A stretch of 64,000 nucleotides of DNA from SZUA-430 sp040080835 (GTDB taxonomy: Bacteria > Pseudomonadota > Alphaproteobacteria > Micropepsales > Micropepsaceae): positions 124,001 to 188,000 of the forward strand of contig JBEBHP010000005.1 of the NCBI GenBank assembly GCA_040080835.1, in the 5' to 3' direction. The position numbers were made by a program, and so were the translations under genes. The number at the start of each line of letters is the position of its first letter. The first letter of the stretch is position 1. Positions 15,963-23,673 of this stretch are shown one piece after another. The notes below the pieces were generated by a model. The model made no database searches and was not told the DNA's origin. It saw only the letters and a list, made by a program, of their open reading frames with translations.

Positions 15963-18704
15963 CTAGTGCCAGTGGCCTCCCGGTTCCGGACCCGGATATG
16001 GCAAGGTCTTGCGCGGGAGCAGGGTGTCGATCACCACGGCGATGCCGGGAAGCGCGGTCAGTGCCATAATCATGTTCGTCATGAACATGAATGTCAGCAG
16101 TGTGCCCATGTCGGCCTGGAACTTCAGTGGCGACCATGACCATGTTGACACGCCAAGGGCGAAATTGAGGGCGGTGAAGAACACGCCATTGCCCGTTTCG
16201 ATGATCGTCGCCTGGTATGCATCGGAGACGTTCACGCCCTGGGACAAGTGATACTGCATGCGGTTGTAAATGTAATACGCGTAGTCGACACCAACGCCCA
16301 CCACGAGCACGATCACCGGAAGGGTCGAGACCTTCAGGCCGATGTCCAGCTTCATCATGAAGAAGTAGCCGAAGAAGGTCGCGAACAGCAGCGGAAGCAT
16401 GCAACCCACGGCGGCGCGCCAGTCAAAGTACGTGATGTAGGTGAGGAAGAGCACCATGATGTAGACGATCAGGGTCGATGGAAGTTCGTATTTTTCCAGC
16501 GTCTGGTTGACTGCCGCGGTTACTCCCGAGTTGCCTGATGCCATGCGGATGGCGAATGAATCCGGCACGCCATCGACCACGAAGAGTTCGGCTTTTGCGA
16601 ACTCTTTCTTGGCGATGAGCGACGCGAGGTCCACTTTCGCGGTGCCATCCTTGCCTGGGGTCACTTCAATTGTGCCTTCTGCGCCGGGGACAGCCGTGCC
16701 CACGAGGCCCCGCAGTTCGAACTTGTCGGATGGCGGCGGCAGGTAACCCTTCACGGTGAAGGACTGAGGCAGGTCTTTCGCCTGTTCGGGCGCGGTATAG
16801 ATGAGGCCAGCCGCTTGATCGCGGGAAACGGTCCATGTGCTGGTCGGGTTCTGTTCGTCGCGACGCGGCTTGCCGTCTGGCAGGAATTCCGGTGGCATGA
16901 TGCGCGTGCCATTCGGGCGTCCGGCGGAGAGAACCGGCTTAAAGCCACGGGCTGCAATCCAGTCGTCAACAGCGGTCACGACCTTTTTCAGCGTCGTGGC
17001 CTTGCCATCCTGCAAGAAGATCTGAAGCGGCATGATCGTACAGAAGTTGTCGAGCAGCCCCGAGCTTGAACCGATCGGGCTGGTTGCCTGGACGAGGGCA
17101 GAGCGGTCGTGAGGCAGTGCGCGCCACTTCAGGTTTCCCTCATTCCAGCCGGCGGCGATTGTCTTGGCGACAAAGGCTGCGCTCTGAACATCACGAACGC
17201 CCTCGACGTTGCGCATGTACCAGCTGAATTCGTTTATGTAGGTCATGGCCGGATAGTTCACGCATGAGTCCGGCGGGGTTTCGACGATCACTGTGAAAAG
17301 ATCGAGGCCGATGGAGAACTTGTCGGAAATCGTCTTGGCGTCGACGTTGTAGCGGGCATCGGCGCGCAGTTCCGGCGAACCAGGGTGCAAGTCGCCGACG
17401 TGGCGATCGCGGCTATAGTATGCGGCTCCTGCGAAAAGGCTGACGAACAGGATCGTCACCGGGAAAGCTACCGCTGGCCGACCGAAAACGCCCAGCAGGC
17501 GCATGAAACGCAGGCGTGTTGCGCGGGCACCAGTGACGCGGGCGCGGTAGCCTTCGTCAAAGGTAAAGTAGGATGCAATCACCGGCAACATGATCAGGTT
17601 GCTGACCAGCTTGAGGCCGGTACCAATCGATGCCGTTATTGCCAATTCCTGAATTTGCGGAATTGGGACGATCAGAAGGGCGGCAAAACCGACGACGGCG
17701 GTTACCAGCGACAGAGAGCCCGGGACGAGCAGACCACGGAAACTTGACCTTGCAGCGGCTTCTGGCGAAAGGCCGTGCGTAATTTCGGCCGTTATCATGT
17801 TCAACTGCTGAACACCGTGACTGGTGCCGATGGCAAAGACGAGGAACGGCACCAGGATTGCCAGCGGGTCCAGTCCAAAGCCCAGAATGGTAATCATGCC
17901 GAACTGCCAGACGACCGATGTCAACGAGCAACCGACGGTGAGCCATGTCAGCTTCCAGTTGCGGCAGTAGAAGTAGACTGCCAGCACCGTAAGAATGAAG
18001 GCTCCGCCAAAGAAGATCGGGGCGGATTCACTCCCGCCTTTTGCAATGTCCGAGATGTTCTTAGCAAAGCCGATGATGCGGACCTTTATGGTGTCGTTCT
18101 CGAACTTGCCGCGGATTTCCTTTTCGAGCTGCGTGCCAAGTGCGATGTAGTCGAGCTTCTGCTGCGTGGCCGGGTCGTACTCGAGCAATTCCGTAACGAC
18201 CATGGACGCGGTGAAGTCGTTGGCGACGAGACGTCCCACCAAGTTGCCCTTGAGCACGTCATTCTTGAGCTGCTTGATTGCTGCTGCGTTCATCGAATCC
18301 GGCGTAACCTTGCCTGGAATGACGTCGCGCGCATTGATACCGTCTTCAGTGATTTCGAGAATGCGGGTGTTCGGGGTCCAGAGACTGGTCACCGTTCTGC
18401 GGTCGACGCCCGGCAAGTAGAAAATTGCCTGCGTGACGTCGTTCAGCGTCTTGAGGAACGGCTTGTTCCAGATGTCACCCTTGGTGCTTTCCAGAACAAT
18501 GATGACGCGGTTCGCGCCAAACAGACGATCCTGGTATTCCAGAAAGGTGTCGATGTAGGGATGATCGGTGGGCAAGCTCTTGTAGAAGCCGGCGTCCATG
18601 CGAAGCTTTGTAGCTTCATAGCCGAGCACGATCGTTACAAGGATGACGGCGGCCAAGACGAGCACGCGGCCGCGGAAGAAAATTGTTTCAAGAAACCGGA
18701 TCAT
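15963..18704 (-). CDS. RND-superfamily MMPL-type exporter
   Basis: Inner-membrane transporter of 913 aa with the two-fold RND architecture. TM1 is VLVLAAVILVTIVLGYEA (~residues 13-30), followed by a large periplasmic loop. Helices 2-6 come next (PIFFGGAFILTVLAVYFYC through SNLIMLPVIASYFTF), then a second TM, a second loop and a second helix bundle (LIVYIMVLFLTYITYFDW, LPVIVLVVGVGVDYAYYIYN, ALTALPGIAVVIDTLLP). The GVGVDYAYY element with its intramembrane Asp is the proton-relay signature of the MMPL/HpnN group, which moves lipids, hopanoids or hydrophobic compounds. No membrane-fusion or outer-membrane partner is adjacent. The RBS GGGGAG is good. It is divergent from the diiron gene at 19227; cargo unknown. 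Confidence 0.88.
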   Translation of the reverse strand: MIRFLETIFFRGRVLVLAAVILVTIVLGYEATKLRMDAGFYKSLPTDHPYIDTFLEYQDRLFGANRVIIVLESTKGDIWNKPFLKTLNDVTQAIFYLPGVDRRTVTSLWTPNTRILEITEDGINARDVIPGKVTPDSMNAAAIKQLKNDVLKGNLVGRLVANDFTASMVVTELLEYDPATQQKLDYIALGTQLEKEIRGKFENDTIKVRIIGFAKNISDIAKGGSESAPIFFGGAFILTVLAVYFYCRNWKLTWLTVGCSLTSVVWQFGMITILGFGLDPLAILVPFLVFAIGTSHGVQQLNMITAEITHGLSPEAAARSSFRGLLVPGSLSLVTAVVGFAALLIVPIPQIQELAITASIGTGLKLVSNLIMLPVIASYFTFDEGYRARVTGARATRLRFMRLLGVFGRPAVAFPVTILFVSLFAGAAYYSRDRHVGDLHPGSPELRADARYNVDAKTISDKFSIGLDLFTVIVETPPDSCVNYPAMTYINEFSWYMRNVEGVRDVQSAAFVAKTIAAGWNEGNLKWRALPHDRSALVQATSPIGSSSGLLDNFCTIMPLQIFLQDGKATTLKKVVTAVDDWIAARGFKPVLSAGRPNGTRIMPPEFLPDGKPRRDEQNPTSTWTVSRDQAAGLIYTAPEQAKDLPQSFTVKGYLPPPSDKFELRGLVGTAVPGAEGTIEVTPGKDGTAKVDLASLIAKKEFAKAELFVVDGVPDSFAIRMASGNSGVTAAVNQTLEKYELPSTLIVYIMVLFLTYITYFDWRAAVGCMLPLLFATFFGYFFMMKLDIGLKVSTLPVIVLVVGVGVDYAYYIYNRMQYHLSQGVNVSDAYQATIIETGNGVFFTALNFALGVSTWSWSPLKFQADMGTLLTFMFMTNMIMALTALPGIAVVIDTLLPRKTLPYPGPEPGGHWH

Positions 18705-19139
18705 AGAACTCGTTCACTCCCCACGCTTTGTCTGCGCTTACTGATTGTTATTTTTTAATTTCGTCAAAGACAGGGTTTGGCGCCGGCCTGTTGCCAGCAC
18801 TGTTATGGCTGATTTCTCGCGATTATTCATCGAGCGTGACCCCACCACTACTTCGCCCCCCACTCACAACTGCTTTTATGCTGCGACCCGATCCATCCCC
18901 AATGGCGTCAAGGCGCAACAGGGGCGCGGTTCGCAAATAGCGAACACAGCGTCCCCATTTGGCCACCTGTAACACATTCAATGCGGAGCGCGAACTGCAA
19001 GGTTGAAGCACTGATCTATTACCCGGACGAGGTGTGGGGCGGAGGTCGCAGTTTTGAAATAAATGCAATCCGAAGTTGTAAGAGAGCTAGCATGCGGGGG
19101 TTTAAGACCGTTCTAACCTCAAACTGTCATGTTGATTTC

Positions 19140-19176
19140 TGACGCCTGCGTCATTTTAAAGTTGACGCTTACGTCA
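19140..19176. promoter_or_regulatory. Twin palindromic operator
   Basis: Two copies of TGACG-N4-CGTCA: TGACGCCTGCGTCA at 19140-19153 and TGACGCTTACGTCA at 19163-19176. Their centres are 23 bp apart, near two helical turns, so two repressor dimers could sit on nearly the same DNA face. The second copy covers the -35 hexamer of the promoter at 19162-19190. The regulator is unknown; the TetR, MerR or GntR families would fit. No regulator gene of that kind is adjacent. Confidence 0.7.
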
Positions 19177-19190
19177 TCTTTTTCTATTTT
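19162..19190 (+). promoter_or_regulatory. Promoter of the ferritin-like diiron gene
   Basis: TTGACG (19162-19167), 17-bp spacer, TATTTT (19185-19190). The -35 element lies inside a palindromic operator, which predicts repression by steric block. The start codon follows at 19227, behind the RBS AGGGAGAAG. Confidence 0.65.
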
Positions 19191-19226
19191 GATGCCCAGT
19201 GTAGCGAATTCAGGGAGAAGCACTCG

Positions 19227-20348
19227 ATGACTGTCCGGCAGATTACCAAGGACAACGCCTACGATGCGCTGGATGCCAAAGACTTTCCTGCAATGATGGA
19301 AGTTGACCGCTACAACGCGCGGTCATCGGCATTCGACAAGATCATCTCGGCGACCCACGACCATTTCTGGGACCCGCTGGACAAAAAATATATCGATTTT
19401 AACGAACCGTTCGATCTCGAGAACGAAGCCATTCTGCCAGACGAGTTCTTTCCGATTTTCCAGACTAAACTGGGTGAGAAACTTTCAGGCCGCGACCGTG
19501 TTCGCTTCTCAAACGAATCGGCACGCTGGATTCTTTCGTCAATTTTGCATGGCGAGCAGGGGGCGCTGTCGCTTTCCGCTTCGTTGTGTCACATCCTGAA
19601 AGACCCGGGCGCGCAAGAGTACGCAGCCAACCAGGCCCGCGAGGAAGCCCGCCACGTTACCGGGTTTGCACGATACATCCAGGCCCGCTGGGGCAAGCCG
19701 CTGCCAGTTGGTCCAACGCTTGGCAGCCTGCTGACGGAAATGGTGCTGGCCCCTGAAGTCTTCAAGAAGATCGTAGGCATGCAGATGCTGGTGGAAGGTC
19801 TTGCGATGGGAGCATTCGCCACGCTCTATACGCGATCACGCGATCCCCTTCTTGTTCGGCTTACGCAACTTGTCATGACCGATGAAGCTTTCCATCACAA
19901 ATTTGGAAAGATCTGGGCTGACCGCACAATTCCGAAACTGAGCAAGGAAGAGCAGGACATTGTTGAAGACTGGGCGGCAAGCTGTTTCCAGACGCTGCTG
20001 TTCAACCTGATCAATCCTGAACAGATGAAGACCGTGTACGCGATGGTTGGCATTGACTGGCAAGATGCCCAGGCCGCATTGATGGAAGCCATCACGGACG
20101 AAGAGCGCCGCAAGCGCATGAATGAGTCGACTGACATCTTCCGCGTGCTTATCAAGACGCTGCTGAAGGCGGGTATCATTACAGACCGAACGCGTTCGTT
20201 CTATTCGATGTATGTCAACATGGATGAATTGAAGGCTGAAGGAGACCGGATGATCGGTGACGACATCGCGGAAGAAGGCATCCGCTATCTGCAATCTGTT
20301 AATTTTGGCGGCAAATCGACTGGCAGTTCGCTTCTGGCCGCGGAATAA
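19227..20348 (+). CDS. Ferritin-like diiron protein, putative oxygenase
   Basis: 373-aa soluble helical protein with a complete ferritin-like diiron ligand set: Glu110 (HGEQGAL), Glu140-x2-His143 (EEARHVTGF), Glu190 (VEGLAMG) and Glu220-x2-His223 (DEAFHHKF). This E...ExxH...E...ExxH pattern is that of ribonucleotide-reductase-like carboxylate diiron enzymes (desaturases, monooxygenases, aldehyde deformylating oxygenases). The length exceeds simple ferritins, which favours an oxygenase or desaturase. No reductase or ferredoxin gene is beside it. Expression is probably controlled through the twin operator immediately upstream. The divergent lipid-type RND exporter suggests, without proof, a hydrophobic substrate. 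Confidence 0.8.
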   Translation: MTVRQITKDNAYDALDAKDFPAMMEVDRYNARSSAFDKIISATHDHFWDPLDKKYIDFNEPFDLENEAILPDEFFPIFQTKLGEKLSGRDRVRFSNESARWILSSILHGEQGALSLSASLCHILKDPGAQEYAANQAREEARHVTGFARYIQARWGKPLPVGPTLGSLLTEMVLAPEVFKKIVGMQMLVEGLAMGAFATLYTRSRDPLLVRLTQLVMTDEAFHHKFGKIWADRTIPKLSKEEQDIVEDWAASCFQTLLFNLINPEQMKTVYAMVGIDWQDAQAALMEAITDEERRKRMNESTDIFRVLIKTLLKAGIITDRTRSFYSMYVNMDELKAEGDRMIGDDIAEEGIRYLQSVNFGGKSTGSSLLAAE

Positions 20349-20421
20349 CCCAAGCCATTTCCATGCTATGTTTGGGGTAGTCCTTTTTGGGCTGCCTCTT
20401 TTTTTTGCACGCGATCCTTTC

Positions 20422-20865
20422 ATGGCAAACACATACAGGGCCTTCGGCAACACGCAGGACGTACTGCGTGGCGTCAGCCGCATGATGCTTGAGATGGGGC
20501 ATTCGCCCCTGGCTGAGTTTTCACTGCCCAATGGTCGACGTCTCGACGTTGCGGCGGTTTCCGGTTCGGGTGCATTCATCGGCGTGGAAATCAAGATCAG
20601 CGTCGAGGATCTGCGTGCCGATACCAAGTGGCGGGAATATCTGGAGTATTGTGACCAGTATTATTTCGCTGTGCCGGACGGGTTTCCGCAGGAATTGCTG
20701 TCGCCAGAACACGGTTTGATCATTGCTGACCGATTTGGCGGGGCCATATTGCGCGAGGCCCAAAGCGCCGTGATTTCCGCCGCGCGGCGCAAGGCGATGC
20801 TGATCAGGTTTGCGCGCGTTGCCGCCGAGCGTCATGCGCGCCTGATTGATCCGCAGATCTTTTGA
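20422..20865 (+). CDS. mmcB: MmcB-family DNA repair protein
   Basis: 147-aa protein of the alphaproteobacterial MmcB family (formerly a DUF), which has a PD-(D/E)xK nuclease-like core and is linked to mitomycin-C resistance in Caulobacter. Seen here: RRLDVAAVSGSGAFIGVEIK, where D...E-x-K matches a nuclease-type active site, and TKWREYLEYCDQYYFAVP. The ATG at 20422 (MANTYRAFGNTQDVLRG) is chosen because upstream in-frame sequence overlaps the diiron gene and reads as low-complexity; an ATG at 20374 is possible. Ends 10 bp before convergent regA. Confidence 0.82.
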   Translation: MANTYRAFGNTQDVLRGVSRMMLEMGHSPLAEFSLPNGRRLDVAAVSGSGAFIGVEIKISVEDLRADTKWREYLEYCDQYYFAVPDGFPQELLSPEHGLIIADRFGGAILREAQSAVISAARRKAMLIRFARVAAERHARLIDPQIF

Positions 20866-20875
20866 CTTCCTGGAT

Positions 20876-21427
20876 TTACTTCGGAGAGCGTTTGGCCAGG
20901 ATGCGCTGCAGCGTGCGGCGGTGCATGTTCAATCTGCGCGCAGTCTCCGAGACGTTCTGGCCACAGAGTTCGTATACACGCTGAATGTGTTCCCAACGAA
21001 CCCGGTCTGCTGACATGGGGTTGTCAGGCGGCGCCGGCTTGGAACGCGGATGTGCCAGAAGCGCGGCCGCCACATCGTCGGCGTCAGCGGGCTTTGACAG
21101 GTAGTCGACTGCACCGTGTTTCACCGCAGCCACAGCGGTTGCGATGTTTCCGTATCCGGTCAGGATCACGACGCGGGCGTCGGGTCTGGTCTGATGGATC
21201 ACATCGACCACATCGAGGCCGTTGCCGGACTGACCCAGCCGCAAATCGACAACTGCAAATGCAGGCGGCGTGCGGCGCGAAATTGCAATTGCTTCATCTG
21301 CTGTTTCTGCAGCCGTCACAATAAATCCACGCGCTTCCATCGCCCGCGCCAATCGCTGGCGGAATGGGGCATCGTCATCGACGAGCAACAGAGATTTGTC
21401 AGGCAGTCCTTCAGCAGACAGGGCCAC
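20876..21427 (-). CDS. regA: Redox response regulator of the RegA/PrrA/ActR family
   Basis: 183-aa two-component regulator. The receiver domain (residues ~13-125) has the acidic pocket LLVDDDAPF, the phosphoacceptor Asp in FAVVDLRLG, the switch Thr in VILTGYG and the Lys in YLSKPADADD. The C-terminal Fis-type helix-turn-helix is NVSETARRLNMHRRTLQRIL, the near-invariant RegA DNA-binding helix. It controls respiration, carbon or nitrogen fixation and photosynthesis genes in response to electron-transport redox state. It lies 82 bp downstream of regB on the same strand. Confidence 0.93.
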   Translation of the reverse strand: MALSAEGLPDKSLLLVDDDAPFRQRLARAMEARGFIVTAAETADEAIAISRRTPPAFAVVDLRLGQSGNGLDVVDVIHQTRPDARVVILTGYGNIATAVAAVKHGAVDYLSKPADADDVAAALLAHPRSKPAPPDNPMSADRVRWEHIQRVYELCGQNVSETARRLNMHRRTLQRILAKRSPK

Positions 21428-21509
21428 TGTTCATTCCTTCAGATAAGACGATTGTGGTGCCCGGAATATAGGGCTGAATTTCGGCTGAAGCTAGCTCACT
21501 CAACTGCTG

Positions 21510-22838
21510 TTATCCTCGAATCTTTGCGGGATTTTCCAAACTTCCTCGCGGGATAATTAACTTGATACGCGCTCCAGAGCCGGGCTGGTTACCAAAAGTC
21601 ATCTGGCCCCCGATGCGTTCAAGCAGGGTTTTCGCGATGAAGAAGCCCAAACCCATCCCCGCATGACCTTCTGCGTGGGTGCTTTCGTTGATATTTGCGG
21701 GTCTGGGTCCGTCTGTTCCTGCCCGGGAGGTCACATAGGGTTCACCCAGACGGGTCAGGATTTCAGAGTCGAAACCTGAACCGTCGTCGGTAATGGTCAA
21801 TGTAATGACTGAATCCGACCACTGGGTTTCGATTTCAACCTTTGACTGCGCGAAGTCGACGGCGTTCTCGATGAGGTTTCCCAGGCCGTGCATGACTTCG
21901 GGGGTCCTCACGACGGACAGGGTGCCCGAGGTCAGGACATTGACAACGATGTCGATGCCAAATCCGCGATGCGGGTCTGCAATCTCGTCAAGCAATGCGG
22001 CAAGGGGCAGTCTCTTGGAGATGTTGTCTTCATCCGTGTCCTGTTGCGCCAGTTGAGACAGGATCTCCCGGCAACGCTCTGCTTGTCCCCTCAGCAATCT
22101 GACGTCTTCGATCCACTTGTTCGTCGGCTCCATGTCGCGCTCGAGTTCGCGCGCGACTATCGCGATCGTGCCCAGCGGGGTTCCGAGCTCGTGAGCTGCT
22201 GCTGCGGCAAGCGCTCCGAGGTCCGACAGTCGCTGTTCGCGGGACAAGGCTGATTGGGTGGCCGCAAGGGCAGTCTGCATCCTGCGTGCCTCATCTGCGG
22301 TCCGCCACGCATAGATCAGGCAGAAGCCGATACCCAGACTGAGAGAAATCCAGTTTCCGGCAACGTACAGGGACGGCAAGAGCAAGGGGGCTTGGGGGTC
22401 CCATGGCAAGGGCCAATGGAAGAATGAGATCCACGAAATGCTTCCAAATGCCAACATTGCAAGGATCAGCGTGGCGCCGAGACTCAGGTTGCTCGCGGAT
22501 ATTACCACTGGGGCCATGTACAGCAGCGTAAAGGGGTTTTCTATGCCGCCCGTCAACGACAGCATTGCTGTCAACTGGCAAATGTCGAATGCGAGATGAG
22601 CACCCGCGTCCTGCTCGTTCAAAATGTGGATGCTTGGATAGGAAAGCAGCAGCGCGATATTGAACGCCATGGCCACTGCGATCACAGCCAGGCATTGTCC
22701 GATCGGCATCTGATACTTGAGGCCAAAAAACACAATGACGATGGCGACCGCCTGCCCGATGATGCCGAGCCAGCGGATGAATACCAGTGTTCGAAGGCGA
22801 ATACCCGAACTGGCCGTTCTGCTGAATGCCAACCTCAA
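21510..22838 (-). CDS. regB: Redox sensor histidine kinase of the RegB/PrrB/ActS family
   Basis: 442-aa membrane kinase that phosphorylates RegA. Six transmembrane helices occupy residues ~15-190. The loop GGIENPFTL is the ubiquinone-sensing GGxxNPF motif. The H-box is AAAAHELGTPLGTIAIVA. The following helix carries QAERCREILSQL with the redox-active cysteine known in Rhodobacter RegB (Cys265). Also present are N-box GLGNLIENAVDFA, DDGSGF and GMGLGFFIAKTLLERIGG. All features needed for quinone and thiol control are present. No senC/sco gene separates it from regA, unlike Rhodobacter. Confidence 0.93.
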   Translation of the reverse strand: MRLAFSRTASSGIRLRTLVFIRWLGIIGQAVAIVIVFFGLKYQMPIGQCLAVIAVAMAFNIALLLSYPSIHILNEQDAGAHLAFDICQLTAMLSLTGGIENPFTLLYMAPVVISASNLSLGATLILAMLAFGSISWISFFHWPLPWDPQAPLLLPSLYVAGNWISLSLGIGFCLIYAWRTADEARRMQTALAATQSALSREQRLSDLGALAAAAAHELGTPLGTIAIVARELERDMEPTNKWIEDVRLLRGQAERCREILSQLAQQDTDEDNISKRLPLAALLDEIADPHRGFGIDIVVNVLTSGTLSVVRTPEVMHGLGNLIENAVDFAQSKVEIETQWSDSVITLTITDDGSGFDSEILTRLGEPYVTSRAGTDGPRPANINESTHAEGHAGMGLGFFIAKTLLERIGGQMTFGNQPGSGARIKLIIPRGSLENPAKIRG

Positions 22839-22912
22839 ATCGGGTTGAAGAGCGAGAATATCTCCGGCTGCTTCTGACGGATGCCTTTCCGTGTCGGGTG
22901 GAGGTGGGAGGT

Positions 22913-23506
22913 TTATTTTGTGCCTGCCTTTTTCAGTAGTTCTGCCGTGTCGGCCCAGCCTGCCCGCAGCGCGATGTCCTGCGCGGTGGCACCAGTTGAA
23001 TCAGTCTCGCTCAAATCTGCGCCGCGGGCGATCAAGAGCCTGATTACCGGATTGTGGCGTGCTCGTGCAGCCTTGATGACAGCGGTTTCCCGCAATGCGC
23101 CTGGTTCGTTGGCATCAGCCCCGTGGTCAAGCAGATATGCCACGATGTCAGCTTCTCCATTCGCGGAGGCCAGCGTGAGCGCTGTCGTTTCGTCCTTGCT
23201 CTTGTCGTCCGGCCGGGCACCGTTTTCGATCAGAAGTTTCACAATGTCCAGACTTCCGACTGAGACCGCGAGTACTATCATGGGTGTGCCGTCTGCAGCC
23301 CGCGTGTTGGCGGATGTTCCGTCAATGAGTGCAGCATTGGTGTCGGAGGCTGAACCCTTTCGGATTGCCTTAACGATTGGCTGCTCACCAAACAGATCTC
23401 CGAGGCCTCCGGCTTCGGCATGCTGCATTTCAACGCTTCCCAGAATCAATCCAAATGCAATTGCTGCACCTATGAATCCGTGGAAACGCGATCTCGAACT
23501 ACCCAT
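22913..23506 (-). CDS. Periplasmic ankyrin-repeat protein
   Basis: 197 aa with an N-terminal signal peptide (FIGAAIAFGLILGSVEMQHAEA, cleavage after HAEA predicted at ~31) followed by four to five ankyrin repeats. Clear units are GTPMIVLAVSVGSLDIVKLL, TALTLASANGEADIVAYLLD, ETAVIKAARARHNPVIRLLI and GATAQDIALRAGWADTAELL. Probably a protein-protein interaction module in the periplasm. Partner unknown; some bacterial examples protect catalase or support cell-envelope enzymes. It sits between regB and a divergent class A PBP, 75 bp upstream of regB on the same strand. Confidence 0.85.
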   Translation of the reverse strand: MGSSRSRFHGFIGAAIAFGLILGSVEMQHAEAGGLGDLFGEQPIVKAIRKGSASDTNAALIDGTSANTRAADGTPMIVLAVSVGSLDIVKLLIENGARPDDKSKDETTALTLASANGEADIVAYLLDHGADANEPGALRETAVIKAARARHNPVIRLLIARGADLSETDSTGATAQDIALRAGWADTAELLKKAGTK

Positions 23507-23673
23507 GATTACCGCACTCGGATTGGTTTCAGGTTTAACAGAGGGAGCATGTTACCAGCAAAATTTGCTGGTTTGAACACAACAGTAACGACGGATTAAT
23601 AAGTCCGGGATTCAGCGCGTGTTAATGGCGATTCTCTAAAACGGCAGGAGTGCATCAGAGGTCAGCGTCGAGA

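Larger units (their letters stand above)
18705..19226. other. Divergent intergenic region between exporter and diiron gene
   Basis: 522 bp with no convincing gene. The part next to the diiron gene holds a sigma-70-like promoter overlaid by two palindromes (19140-19190). The part next to the exporter is AT-rich (about 18745-18770) and likely contains the exporter promoter. Nothing else was recognised in between. Confidence 0.6.

Noticed and set aside
17775..18758. 327-aa plus-strand frame opposite the RND exporter
   Set aside because: Antisense shadow; composition follows the membrane gene on the other strand.
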